Assembly (NCBI RefSeq): GCF_008831285.2 | Contig: NC_045147.1 | Location: 18,268,854 to 18,332,853, forward strand | DNA: 64,000 bases | Reading direction: 5' to 3' | From: Nymphaea colorata | Lineage: Eukaryota > Streptophyta > Magnoliopsida > Nymphaeales > Nymphaeaceae | Shown here: in pieces, positions 12,904-23,989 of the stretch | Layout of the letters: each line of letters opens with the position of its first letter | Numbering within the stretch: the first letter of the stretch is position 1 | Notes under the pieces: generated by a model | Seen by the model: the letters and a program-made list of their open reading frames with translations, nothing else | Databases searched by the model: none | What the model was told of the DNA's origin: nothing | Position numbers and translations under genes: made by a program

Positions 12904-14148
12904 ATGCCCTCGCCGCCCCCTCCCGGCCCTGACCTCCCCCTCTCCTGCTCGTCGGCGTCCTCGTCGGAAGAGGAGGAGGAGGAGGAAGATCACGAGGAGG
13001 AGGACGACGACGAGGAAGGGGACGGTGTCGGAGAGGCTGAGGGCGACGGCGACGGTGAGGGCCACGTCACTCCACCTGCTGCCAAAACCCTAGGCCCTAA
13101 TTCATCCCCTTCCTTCTCTTCGTCTTCCTCCGGCAGGGAGAACGGCTCCGCAGGCGGCGGCGGCGGCGGCGGCAAGAGGCCGCCTGCGGCGGACGGCGGG
13201 GTCGAGGGAGACGTCAAGCGTCTCCGCACGTCGTCGACGGCCGTGGTCGCGCAGGCGGTGACGCAGGCGACGCCGCTCTCGGTCGTGGTCTCCATGCCGG
13301 CGCAGGTGCAGCCGATGGACTCGGAGATGGAGAAAAAAGCGATTGTGAGCGTAGGGGAGGACTCCCGCCGGCTATTTCAGAGGCTTTGGACGGATGAGGA
13401 CGAGATCGGGTTGCTTAATGGGTTCTATGAGTATTCCCGGAGGGGAAACCCTAATTTCCATGACATGACGCCATTTTACGAGCAGATGAAGGCGACTCTG
13501 CAATTCGACTTTAACAAAAACCAGCTTGTTGAGAAGCTCCGAAGGCTCAAGAAGAAGTACCGGAACGTTGTTCGCAAGCTGAGCTCCGGAAAGGACTTCG
13601 CTTTTAAGAGCGCCCACGACCAGTTAACGTTTGAGATCTCGAAGAAGATCTGGCATGCTGGCTTCGCCCCGGTGGTGGACGACGAAGAGGAGCCGGTGGT
13701 CGAGCGCAAGCCGGGGCGCGGCTCACGGAAATCTCATGCTCAGACTCATCAGCCGGCCCCTCCACCTCCGCAGCCCGTGGCCGACGGTGGGGGCACTGGA
13801 GTTGGTGGAGCAGGTGGAGGGGGTGTAGCGGGCACCGGTTCTGGAGGTAACTGCGGGATCCCGTCTGTTCACAGCGTGGTGGAGGAGACGGTACGGAGCT
13901 GCTTGTCGCCGATCTTCAAGGAGCTGATGTATTCTGCAGTAAATGGGCCATCGCACTCAGGGTTCGGACTAGGAATGAACCCGTTGCCGTTGAGTTTCGG
14001 TGGTGCGGGTGAGTTCAAGGCCGTTGGGTCGGATGAGAAGTGGCGGAAGCAGCAGATTTTGGAGTTAGAGGTTTACTTGAAGAGAATAGAGCTGGTGCAG
14101 GAACAGATCAAGTTAACCTTGCAAGAGTTGAAGTCGTTGGGTACTTGA
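12904..14148 (+). CDS. GeBP/storekeeper-like transcription factor (DUF573)
   Basis: An intronless gene for 414 residues. The first 60 residues are Pro/Ser-rich and then strongly acidic (runs of Glu and Asp); a Gly run follows at about 85. The DUF573 DNA-binding domain spans about 157-252: RLFQRLWTDEDEIGLLNGFY at its start, a Lys/Arg-rich helix (LRRLKKKYRNVVRKL) in the middle and an ISKKIWH end. A Gly-rich linker leads to a C-terminal region (380-412, starting WRKQQILELE) that forms a leucine-zipper-like helix, as in GeBP family proteins, which dimerise there. The family is plant-specific and nuclear; Arabidopsis members act in trichome and cytokinin responses. I chose the ATG at 12904; an in-frame GTG four codons earlier is not needed. 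The length matches the longer family members. Confidence 0.92.
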   Translation: MPSPPPPGPDLPLSCSSASSSEEEEEEEDHEEEDDDEEGDGVGEAEGDGDGEGHVTPPAAKTLGPNSSPSFSSSSSGRENGSAGGGGGGGKRPPAADGGVEGDVKRLRTSSTAVVAQAVTQATPLSVVVSMPAQVQPMDSEMEKKAIVSVGEDSRRLFQRLWTDEDEIGLLNGFYEYSRRGNPNFHDMTPFYEQMKATLQFDFNKNQLVEKLRRLKKKYRNVVRKLSSGKDFAFKSAHDQLTFEISKKIWHAGFAPVVDDEEEPVVERKPGRGSRKSHAQTHQPAPPPPQPVADGGGTGVGGAGGGGVAGTGSGGNCGIPSVHSVVEETVRSCLSPIFKELMYSAVNGPSHSGFGLGMNPLPLSFGGAGEFKAVGSDEKWRKQQILELEVYLKRIELVQEQIKLTLQELKSLGT

Positions 14149-17100
14149 ACAAACTAGAAAAGAGAAAAAAAAAAGGGATCTTCTTCTTTTTTTCATTTCC
14201 CTTTCTCTTCTTTCTTCTTTTCCTTTCCCCTTTTTTAGTTTCCCTGTGCTCTTTTCTTTGTCTTTTCTTGATTGTTATGACTCTGTTTATTAATGTGAAA
14301 ATGATTGGGCTTACATTTACAGTTGCATGATCAAAATCTTCCTCTATTTGTAGTACATTTTTTGTTTTCTGAGTTGCTGTTGTGTGGACTGATGATTGGT
14401 TGGAGGTGAGCGCAATGCTCTTTTCTTTACTCTCCTTTCCCCCTTCTTGTCGTGAAATGCTTCCTTCCCACTGTGTTTATTTGATACACTTTCGACTTTT
14501 AAGGGGTCGTGCTGTGAGGCCTGGAGGGCATACAGGCCTGGAGGGCATGCATGCAAACCATGTCTTTATGTGATGTGAGCATACTTTTGCTCTGCACTTG
14601 ATGCATGATTGCATATGGAAGTGAATAAAACTAGAGTGTGTTTGCACCATCTAGATGCTTGAAGAGATTGTTTTGATTTTGTAACGTAGGTATGCATGTT
14701 GGTTGGAGCATCTTTTTTGAAGGATTTCAAGCGTGTTTATTTACCTCCACTGATGTTAGTTAGCTATCATTCATACAAGATGGTTTCTGATGATTCAAGG
14801 AAAATGTAGTTAACCTATTGTCTGCATGGATGTTTGTTAAGAACTTGTGACGGTAAGTCTTTTCCATTTTCTTGATGCCACATTAAGTTATTCCACAGAA
14901 TATGCAGTTTTTACCCTAAGGATCGATGATGTATATAAGGTTCTGCTCATACTAAGGTATGCCATCTATTTCTTCTTGTTTGGCTGCAACAACTTGTAGC
15001 TTTCAGTGATTATGCTTTAGTTTAAGATGTTTATCTATTTGAGTGGCCAACGGTCATGGAGAATGCTGTTCCTTTACAGTGTTCACTTTTCAGCCTACTA
15101 AATGTTGCAACTGTTGCGAAGCATATGATTATTTTTGCTAGTTTTTCTTTTCATAATTCATAGTTAGGTTAAGGTACTTCTACCCGGTACTAATGAGGTT
15201 AGTTTATGATGATGGTGTCTGACTTAAGGTGGCATTTATCACTTGTAGGACATGCATGATGTGCTATTGTAGAGAATCTGATCACACTCCACTTTTGAAT
15301 ATTGTCAAAAAAGCTTGTCTTGGGCCTTCAACTGGTTTTGGCTTGCCATCAACATTATATGGTTAAATGAAATATGTTTCATTTATGATGTCTTATTCCA
15401 TCTACTGTACAGAATATATAGCATTTATGAGAGGTAGGAGCAGCTATAAGATGTATGTCCAATTAATGCTTTGAAACCAATTGTACTATTAAAATATTCA
15501 TTAATAATGCTATAATTTATTAACTGTTTGGATAATTTTTTTTTGTTGTGTGAAAAGAGAGTGGCAAAACTAAAACAATTTGGGGATAAGTGGAATATGT
15601 GAAAAAGAAAGCACCAGGTTGGACATCCTTGCTTTGTTTGATCCTTTTAGTTGAAGTATATGTTCTTAGATAAACGAGGGTAAAGATGTGCTGACAATGT
15701 TGTAGACTAGCTTTAAAATTTGATACCTTTTGGTGTTCTAGCCGCTTATTATTATTTTTTTTTAGCTTGGATCAAAATATTGAGCGGTTATGATACTGGG
15801 GAATGTTGTATTTGCTTCAGTGACTGGTGGCTGGGTGCATCAACTGAGCACCTGGCCTAGCTGTTCTTGGACATTTCTAGATCGTGATGGGTTAGACAAT
15901 AATTTTATGCTTGGCATACCCTCGCATGCACTGGAAGTCTTATCGAGCAGTGAATTGGTTATATTGACTGTGTTCAACTAATTGGAAATTTGGAACAATC
16001 AAACCCACTTGAATATGGCAACAATTTCGGAAAGATGATGCTTCCTTTTAGGTTAAGAAGCCAACTATGCAATTTGGGCAGTAATATTGCTTTTGAAGAT
16101 GCTTTTCTCTTCTCAGTCAGCTGACTGCACTTAACAGTTAACAATTAACATTAATGTACTTGTTAAAACCGCTCATAGTGGGTTTCTGTATTATTATATG
16201 GGTTTAAGGGCACTGTACCCCTTAATTGTATAATTTCTCTATGACATTTATGCATGACATATATAAAGTGGTTGATATACTAATTTGTCACTTGTATAAA
16301 TTTGGGTCGTAGGTGAATGGGGAAACCCCAATGAACATTTGATTGTAATGTTAGCAAGATTTTGTTCAAAAATTTTGGTTGAGAGCAGATTTAGTTTTAT
16401 TCTTTAAATAGTCTAGATGCTGAGCTGATGAAATTTGGCACTGAATGTGCTGTCAAATACACTAACTGTACTGTGGTGCTGATGTGGTGGCTGATATAGT
16501 TTGCCACTTGTATAGATTTAGGTTTTAATAGACTGTGAAACTCCCAACAAGGATTTGGTTGTAATGTTAGCCAGCTGTGGTTAGATGTTCAAATTTCAAA
16601 AACATTGAGCCATGACTGATGTACTTTTACTTTTAGTGATTTTGGTGCAGGCCTTAGAAATGATATCTGGCCAAATTTGACAATGAATATGCTGTCCAAT
16701 ATAGGAACTGTAATTTATTTCTCCTTGGGGAATTTTTTCCCTGTTTAATGACACCTGTGGATCAGTACATATGCCAAATGGAGTCTGTATGGCTGTATCC
16801 ATTGGATATTTGTGAAATTGCACGATAAACTTGAGAAACGAAAAAGATGAACCAAAAACCACTATTTAGAAATATATATATATATTGGTTATTTCAAGAT
16901 GTTGTAAGTATACAGCACATGTATGGGGCTGGATTGTTGAAGTGCTTGGTAGCACTGTCTCTCTATCTAGTATCTATATATATACATGGGGTTTAAGCAT
17001 ATCAGCAGGCAAATATCTTTTGTTTATATTTTTGAGAGCTTATTGTGGACAAGGTAGAACTTGAGACAAAGCACTAGGTTAGTCAATAAAATTTCACTAT

Positions 17101-20100
17101 GATAATATTGTTCTTCATCACATTTAGATCTTAGGCATAAAAGATTATTGACGGGTGTTGTAATTATGTATGTGTGCGAGTCAGCTGCATTACGATGGGC
17201 TTTGTTCAGTGGAAGAAATTAATTTCCAAGGAATTAGGTGAATCCTTTTGTACCAAATTCATTGATTCATGTCCTGTTGAAAAATCTTGTTACAAACCCA
17301 GAGGAGACAGCGGTACTTAAGGTACAAAGGAAGGATAGTCTTAAGATATTGTTGGTGTTTGAAATGATACTGCATCATATTAACTGTATTTGGGTGACAG
17401 TGCTTTCTATTCGTATGTGGTTTGGTCAATAGGTTTTTATGGGGTTATGGTTATTGGTTGTGGACGATGATGGTTGCGGCAGTTGCCTGTATAAGTTGTT
17501 GAGACGGTTTGACGCTGTAGAGTTCATCCTGGCTCTTATAAATTTCCATTTTCAGTTGGAGTCCCAATTTTAGCATATTCTGCAAAAGGTTTCTTTCCAG
17601 CTGATGAGGATCAGAAACAGAGATGGTTGTGGTGATGAATGTATCACACACGTTTCCATGCTTTTAATTTATCTATACAAGCTTTTCGTCTCAAGTATGC
17701 ACAACGTGCGTGTGAGATGTGTGTATTTGGAAATCAATCATCTTTAATGCCATTAGTTGAAAGGTTCATGGTGCTTCTATAGTTGATTATTCTTTTATTA
17801 TTTTGATTTGAAGTCCGATAATATGATTTCTGACCAGGATTGAATTTTAAAATGAAAATGTTATGAGGTTGATATGTTTGAGAAAAGGATGGAACCACAT
17901 TTGGTTCATTCTTTTGGCATGCGTGAAAACCCCCTCACTTCAGAGAAATCCTTGGTTACTTGACCTCTGTACGGGCCACTGCAAATCAGAGGCATTCTTA
18001 GCTTGAAGAATGTCCTATGAACCATGCGCTCCCTGAGTGGCTGTTTGGCAATGGTAATGACTTGTCACAAATTGGGATAGGTTTATGGAATACCATGTTA
18101 CAGCATGTTGCCCCAATCTTGGGGGCAGATTCACAGAACAGTAGTTTTGTCGAATGACCTTCTTCATGTTAGATAAAATTGTTTCTCTGTGCAGGTTTAA
18201 TTGATCCTTGGCTTTGGATTCAACTCGGTTAAGAAAATTGTGGTCAGTTGATCTGGGTGGATTCTTGGTTGGGTTAACTTACTGACTGTTGCTGTGGTGA
18301 AAGCATGACATGAGCGTGAGTATCATGTATCTGTATTTGTGTGTGTTAGTGTTAGTAGTGTCTCCTGATTATCTGGTTATCTTCGTTCTCACCGTACTTG
18401 CCATAAATATGTTTGTGATTCGTGTCTCTGCACAAAAACTATGGTCATGGATCCCATGCAATTGGATTATGGCCCCTCAAATGCTTTCTTCTTGGGGCAT
18501 GAAATGGATGATTATTGGATGGGACGTCGTTCATGTTTCTATCAATGGATTATCTTGGTACAACAACAAACCAAACCACGAGTCTCATCATTAAGGTCCT
18601 GGATCAAGTCTCAAACCTTCCTGCCCGTTGCCTGATCTTGAGAAGACTTGGTTGGTGGTGGGGCTGGGGAGACCTTCTTTTTTCGGAAAATTCCGAAGGG
18701 AAAATCTGGTGATGGTTTCTCGTGGGGGGCCAGTGGTGAAAGCCAATGGGTCCTCTCCGTCTCATTCTCAAGGGTGTGCGCCCTATTCTGACAGCGATGA
18801 CCTGCCCCCACCACCTTTGATAACCCAATGGCAGGATCTCGCTCTCCTCCTCATGTAAAGGAATGTCTCTCAGGCTTTCACAATCTCTCCTCAGTCTGTT
18901 GTACTCTCCTAAGTCGGCCATTCTACCAGGAAAATAAGAGATTTTCTCGACTTACTGCATAGTGTTTGCTATTCGCCTCTTGTATTGTATCACTCCTCCC
19001 ACTGATTTCTTGGAGGTAGGCTGAACCATCTCCCTTTCTCCACCCTTCCTTGGCTTTAGGAGCCAGTTTCGGGACCTGGGTGGAAAACGGAACGCCCTTC
19101 AACTAGAATACAACACATCAATTGTTTACGGTCTAAAAGGATCGCGCTTGATGTTTACAGTCCAAAAGATTAGCGCTTATGAAAACCAAATTGATGAGAC
19201 ATTCAACAACCTTTCAGCCTACCTAAGGCTCTTTGGGGCCACTCACTTACTTCTTGGAAGATACGGTGTTCAAAAGTGGAGGTAGACGTTCATTCCACTA
19301 ATGGAAGGTCATCGACCAAGTCGCCACCCATTTTACCATTTTTGTTGTTCAGCAAGAAGGAGCCTTGGTAAAAGTTAACAATGTACTGTCGCCGGAACCT
19401 TGACATTTTTGGTAAACCAATGTGTGGTTCAGCTTTGCGAGGTGACATGTCACAGCTGAGCGATACACGGTGGTGGTGAATTGGTTTCAATTTCTCACAA
19501 ACTCAGCAAAGGCTGCCGTTTAACAATCTTTCAGCTTTCATTTGATTGGTATCGCTGTATGAAAGCAAGATGTGTTAGAGGCAACTTTCTGGTAAGAACA
19601 TTGAAGCAAGGGAAGTAAGTGGGAATCACGAAGCAAGTTGTTCTTTTAAAAGGCAAAGGCACAGAGAAATATGGAAGAAAGTAGCAACAGTGAACAGAAG
19701 AAAGAAGAGGCGAAAGCTATTGCGCAATTGCAAAATGGGCACCATCAAAACGTACAGGCTCGTCCTTGGCGAATAGCATAGGCTTTACAATCAAATTACA
19801 TAAAATATTAAAATGAATATTCTGCAAGAGTGGACCTAATTGTTGGTAAACAACTTAAAAAGCTGTAGTTCTAGAAGCTGTCTTTTGGACCATCTATTTC
19901 ACATGTGAAACTCAACCGGCCATTATACAATATTCATACATGACCGGGTTTTGTTATTCTTACAAAAGTCAGATATGATTAACCATTTAAGTATTACTAA
20001 TACAATACAGTAGATAAAATAATAATGTAAAGAAAATAAAAGGCAGGTGACCGGCAAAGATAAAGAAGAAAGTAGAAGGCAGAGGCTCTAATTTCAGAAA

Positions 20101-21553
20101 CGCAGGTAAGTATAACTGCTTGGGCTTGCGAGTTATTATAAGATGATGTCCAGGGATGTGCAGAGGACGTGTAGATAAAAAAAGTGATTCCTTGAAACAG
20201 CAGAATAACTTGAAAAGTCATAGCTTTTCATTGATCTACTTGGCCCTTACAGGCTGTTTGATTCCTATGAACAGTTATACAACTGCCTCTGTCCAATGCC
20301 TTGACAAAAGAAAACAGAGAAAAACCTCGGTTTAATTCCAACCCCATCATGAAACGTGGGTTTTGGAGATTACTTGGTCCACTGGCTTTATAGACAAAAA
20401 GGAATTCCATTTTGTCTATACAACTCAAACTTTATATTGAAAAAGGTCAAGAGTTCAATACTTGGAATTCATGCTTTGGCATATAGTGATAAGGGTCCCC
20501 AGTCTGCTACCAAAAATGAAGTAAGGTTGAGAAATCCAGCTCATGACTTCAACCTTTCTATACAGCTCAAAATTGCTGTCATGAATGGCATTGTACATGA
20601 TACATCACCTAAACTTTTGAGTGAGGTGGTCCAGCCAAGTCGAGTGCAGGTCCCCTGACACAGGAGGGGAAGCCCTACCATCATGTCTGATCAGCTGCTT
20701 CCTCCATGGATGGACCTCACATACTCTCCAAAAGACATCTGTAAACAATATGAACATTAACGTATGCATTTTTTTCTTAACTGTAAGGAGACTTACAAGG
20801 ACCACTTAATGAACCTACCCCACTTGTTTTTCTAAGTATACAGTACTTACAGCACCTAAACTGGACAGCTGCAGAAGTGCAGCTCACTAGTGACATCCTT
20901 ACAGGCCGACCATGGTGTAAAAAAAATGCCGTCGTTCGGTGCTGTATTGGTCTGTTCACCAATATGACATTCCCACCCGTGCTTAATTGAGTATGTTTCA
21001 GTTTTTCAGGTTCAACTTGTTGGGATGTGAAGCCTGACCTATACTTAATAGGTTCCATAAGCTTTTGCCCTAAACCCCATGATTTTTCTTTTTTGGGGTT
21101 TTTGGTGTGGTGGAGAGGGAGCGGTTTCTTGTATTAAAAAAAAAAAAATCTGTAAAGCTATGCTTTCTTCTTCTTCTTCTTCGTCCAGAGTTTCATTCCT
21201 AACAAAGCTTACCAAGCAATGCATCGAAAACCTGAAAACGACTTTTTCCTTTTCAAGTTCGAGTACTTTTTTTTGTCATGCCTTGAAAGGTCAGGGTATT
21301 TTCTTCTGTGATTCCTTTTTCCCGTTTTAATTCTTCACCATGAAATGCAACAAGAACACCTTACTCATACATACTGCATTTCCATTACGAGTAGAAGTTA
21401 GACGTCTGTTCCTGTCATCGTTCATTCTTCTTTTTTCTCCCCCGTTCGCTAGGATTCACCAAATTACCATGGAAGGGGATGCATAGATTAAAAAATCGTT
21501 CAACAAAAGGGAGAATGCCAAACGACAGCTTTACCGTCTCTCTGCCTGCAGCC
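14149..21553. other. Long spacer downstream of the GeBP-like gene
   Basis: The first several hundred bases, T-rich after the stop codon, are likely the GeBP-like 3' UTR. Beyond that the sequence is AT-rich with short open frames only. Visible structure includes the diverged duplication at 16264-16720. A minus-strand frame at 18604-18921 (105 codons, ATG in an AGAATGGCC context, Arg-rich product beginning MADLGEYNRLRRDC) is intact, but I do not recognise it. No RNA gene was recognised. Confidence 0.45.
16264..16720. repeat. Diverged tandem duplication, spacing about 216-242 bp
   Basis: CACTTGTATAAATTTGGG at about 16289 recurs as CACTTGTATAGATTTAGG at about 16505, each followed by TTGTAATGTTAGC. 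AATTTGGCACTGAATGTGCT near 16432 recurs as a close variant near 16674. Order is preserved, so this is an old segmental tandem duplication. Confidence 0.65.
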
Positions 21554-21856
21554 ATGGCCGTCGAGCTCCGGACACTGTCATGGCTTGGAATCTTGTTGCT
21601 TGTTATTATCTGCATATTTCAGAACGGGCGGTGGACCTTAAAAGCAGAGACGCATATAATTCACAAAGTGGAGAAGATGGGCAGTCCCCACCATCGCTGC
21701 AGGTCAATCTTCTACACGGGCGATGCGGATTTTTTGAACTGCTGCATGGGACCAGCGTCGTCCATATCTGGATTGGAGGTGAATCCTTTTTTGCGGAATA
21801 TGAGAGGGAGAGGGGCTGCACGGATGGGACATGGCCGGCCTGTGTCAACTTTTTAA
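21554..21856 (+). CDS. Hypothetical small protein with N-terminal hydrophobic segment
   Basis: A 100-residue frame opens with an ATG in an ideal plant context (GCAGCCATGGCC). Residues 1-8 (MAVELRTL) precede a hydrophobic stretch, SWLGILLLVIICIFQ, that could be a signal peptide or anchor. The remainder is hydrophilic with cysteines in HRCRS and FLNCCMG and a basic, Gly-rich end (RGRGAARMGHGRP). The frame is open for 25 further codons upstream, with ATGs at 21479 and 21515. I recognise no family; a secreted peptide precursor is one possibility, a chance open frame another. There are no neighbouring genes to suggest a role. Confidence 0.3.
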   Translation: MAVELRTLSWLGILLLVIICIFQNGRWTLKAETHIIHKVEKMGSPHHRCRSIFYTGDADFLNCCMGPASSISGLEVNPFLRNMRGRGAARMGHGRPVSTF

Positions 21857-23690
21857 ATTTTCATCAAAAGTGTAAAAACAATTATTTTTTTGTTTTTATC
21901 GTAAGATGCCTCAAAGAGGTCAAAGATCCTCTCTTTTTTCCCCTCGTTAGTTTGGAGAGAGAAACTTTTTTTTTTTTTTTAAATTTTTTCCCAGAAGGGT
22001 GCATATATTCGTGTTATATGCAAAGTCCATTGGCCTTTCTTAACATTTTTTTATAATATAATATCTTTTCCTGAAAAGCCAGTGGAGGATTATAATTTGG
22101 TACAATCCAGTCTTCACCGAATTCGACTTCATCGGATTCAACTTCGAGTTGGTTTTAGATTATAGCCTTTAAATCCATATCCAACTAAAATATGATCTGA
22201 CATTTATATGTAATTGGGTCGTATCTGACAGTCAGAAACCAAACTCTGATCTAGACTCCGTTACCAGAAAACATATAGAAATTTCGATTAATGATATTGG
22301 ATATGGTTTCCTTACTAGTTCCGGTTAAATGGGTTCAAAAGCAAAAGCCGCAATCGGCCATATCATGAAAAAATTTTCTTATTCGTATCTCTTAAACATT
22401 TAAAATTTATAACTTGTAAGCAGAATTTTCTGGCCACCACCAGACTAGATCATATGCTGGCCGATCAGAATTCGGCTTAAAGACATCCCGGTAAAAGCTA
22501 ATTCCAAACCATTTGCATTCCTGTACTGACAATAAGTGGTCGGGACCTCTTTGCATGTAGCCACTAAAGAAATGCAAGATGAAACAAGAGGGACCAAGCA
22601 ACACGTAACAAATGCTCATTGGGGGCCATACTTTCAAAAGACAGGTTTAGCAGCCGGCTGCTTTCCGAAGGAGGCCCACTTGAATCTTTGTAGTCTTTTC
22701 CATATTGCCGTATTCAAAGACGCAATTCCCAGACAAGCAATTGACTGAAACGAGACAAGCAGAACTGGCGCAAGGAATAAGGACAGAGAGTGGAAACAGC
22801 AAAGAGGACGCAGGCAATATGGAGACCAACAAAGTTAATAATTGCAACAATCCTTCTTTCTTGAAAACCTTGTGTTATTTTGGAATATCTTGGTTTCTCT
22901 TCAAAATCTGGGAGAAGAGCAGGATATACAGTTCACCGGAGATGTGCTAAAATATAACAGAACTTATGGAGGACGTAAAAAAGCTTAGGTTCTACCGGGT
23001 AAATGTCGACATAGATCAGAATTACATGGCTCTTCAGTATCTGCCCACGGGCCTTTTTGCCTCAGCTCCTCATAAAATCCTTTGTAGACTCTGAAAACGG
23101 TGCTTTTCTTTTGCGTTGAATCTTAGGTTTTTCAACATTGAAATCACAAGTTTTGAGGAGAATACTTCCATACATGCAAATGAATGTGCACATGTATAAA
23201 TTGTGTTTAAAATCATCCTTAGAACAAGGGTAAGACAGTTTCTTTCTTTCATCAATTTTGACAGCTTCTGTTCATCTGTTCAATGGTTTATAACAGGAAT
23301 CGAATTTGCCCTCCAGGTTGAGGAAAAGGGGAAGGTGAATCTGGAGAAAGTGAAAATAAAAGATGAATTGATGATCTAGTGACTAAAGGCTTGATCTAAT
23401 GACGGGATATTTGGCTGGATAACAATCAAACTCAGCAGAATGATTCGACAGAGCTACATGTCTCCGCCAGCGATCCATGCCTTACGTCGATGTATCAGCA
23501 GTACCATTCATCTGCAGTTGATACCAAATATACAGAGCAATCCTTATTGCCAATGGGGGAGACCACCAATTCCTCTGAAGCTCTGCCCGTAAAAGACAAG
23601 CTACAGCTGCACGGAATATTTCAGTGAACGCACGCGCCTAATCAACCTGTTGATCTGCAGTTGATCAAGAAGGACCATGAATGTTTCTCA

Positions 23691-23693
<3 letters not shown>

Positions 23694-23763
<70 letters not shown>
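23694..23763. repeat. Perfect (TA)35 array
   Basis: Seventy bases of uninterrupted TA directly abut the left end of the foldback element at 23764. Such arrays are prone to length change and to cruciform extrusion. Confidence 0.95.
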
Positions 23764-23764
<1 letters not shown>

Positions 23765-23989
23765 CTCATGTGTTACAACATGTTAATCTTACGAACACAA
23801 CCATTGAATTCAAAATATGACCGATTAACAAGCATGGAATATGGTAACAATATATATCATGGAATATGGTAACAATCTATGTATATATATTGTTAACATA
23901 TTCCATGCTTCTTAATCGGTCATATTTTGAATTCAATGGTTAGAAGGGGTTGTGTTCGTAAGACTAATACGTTGTTATAACACATGAGC
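23764..23989. mobile_element. Foldback (long inverted repeat) element, MITE-like
   Basis: The left arm (23764-23857, starting GCTCATGTGTTACAAC) and the right arm (23882-23989, ending CACATGAGC) are reverse complements along most of their length, with a few mismatches and an indel near the middle. About 24 bases form the loop. Within the left arm and loop, CATGGAATATGGTAACAAT is present twice. Nothing is encoded. It looks like a foldback MITE, but no clear target duplication is seen because the left flank is the TA array. A young microRNA-like hairpin locus is an alternative. Confidence 0.75.

Noticed and set aside
12622-13295. Long antisense frames over the GeBP-like 5' region
   Set aside because: They are reverse translations of GC-rich Glu/Gly/Ser coding sequence and have no independent support.
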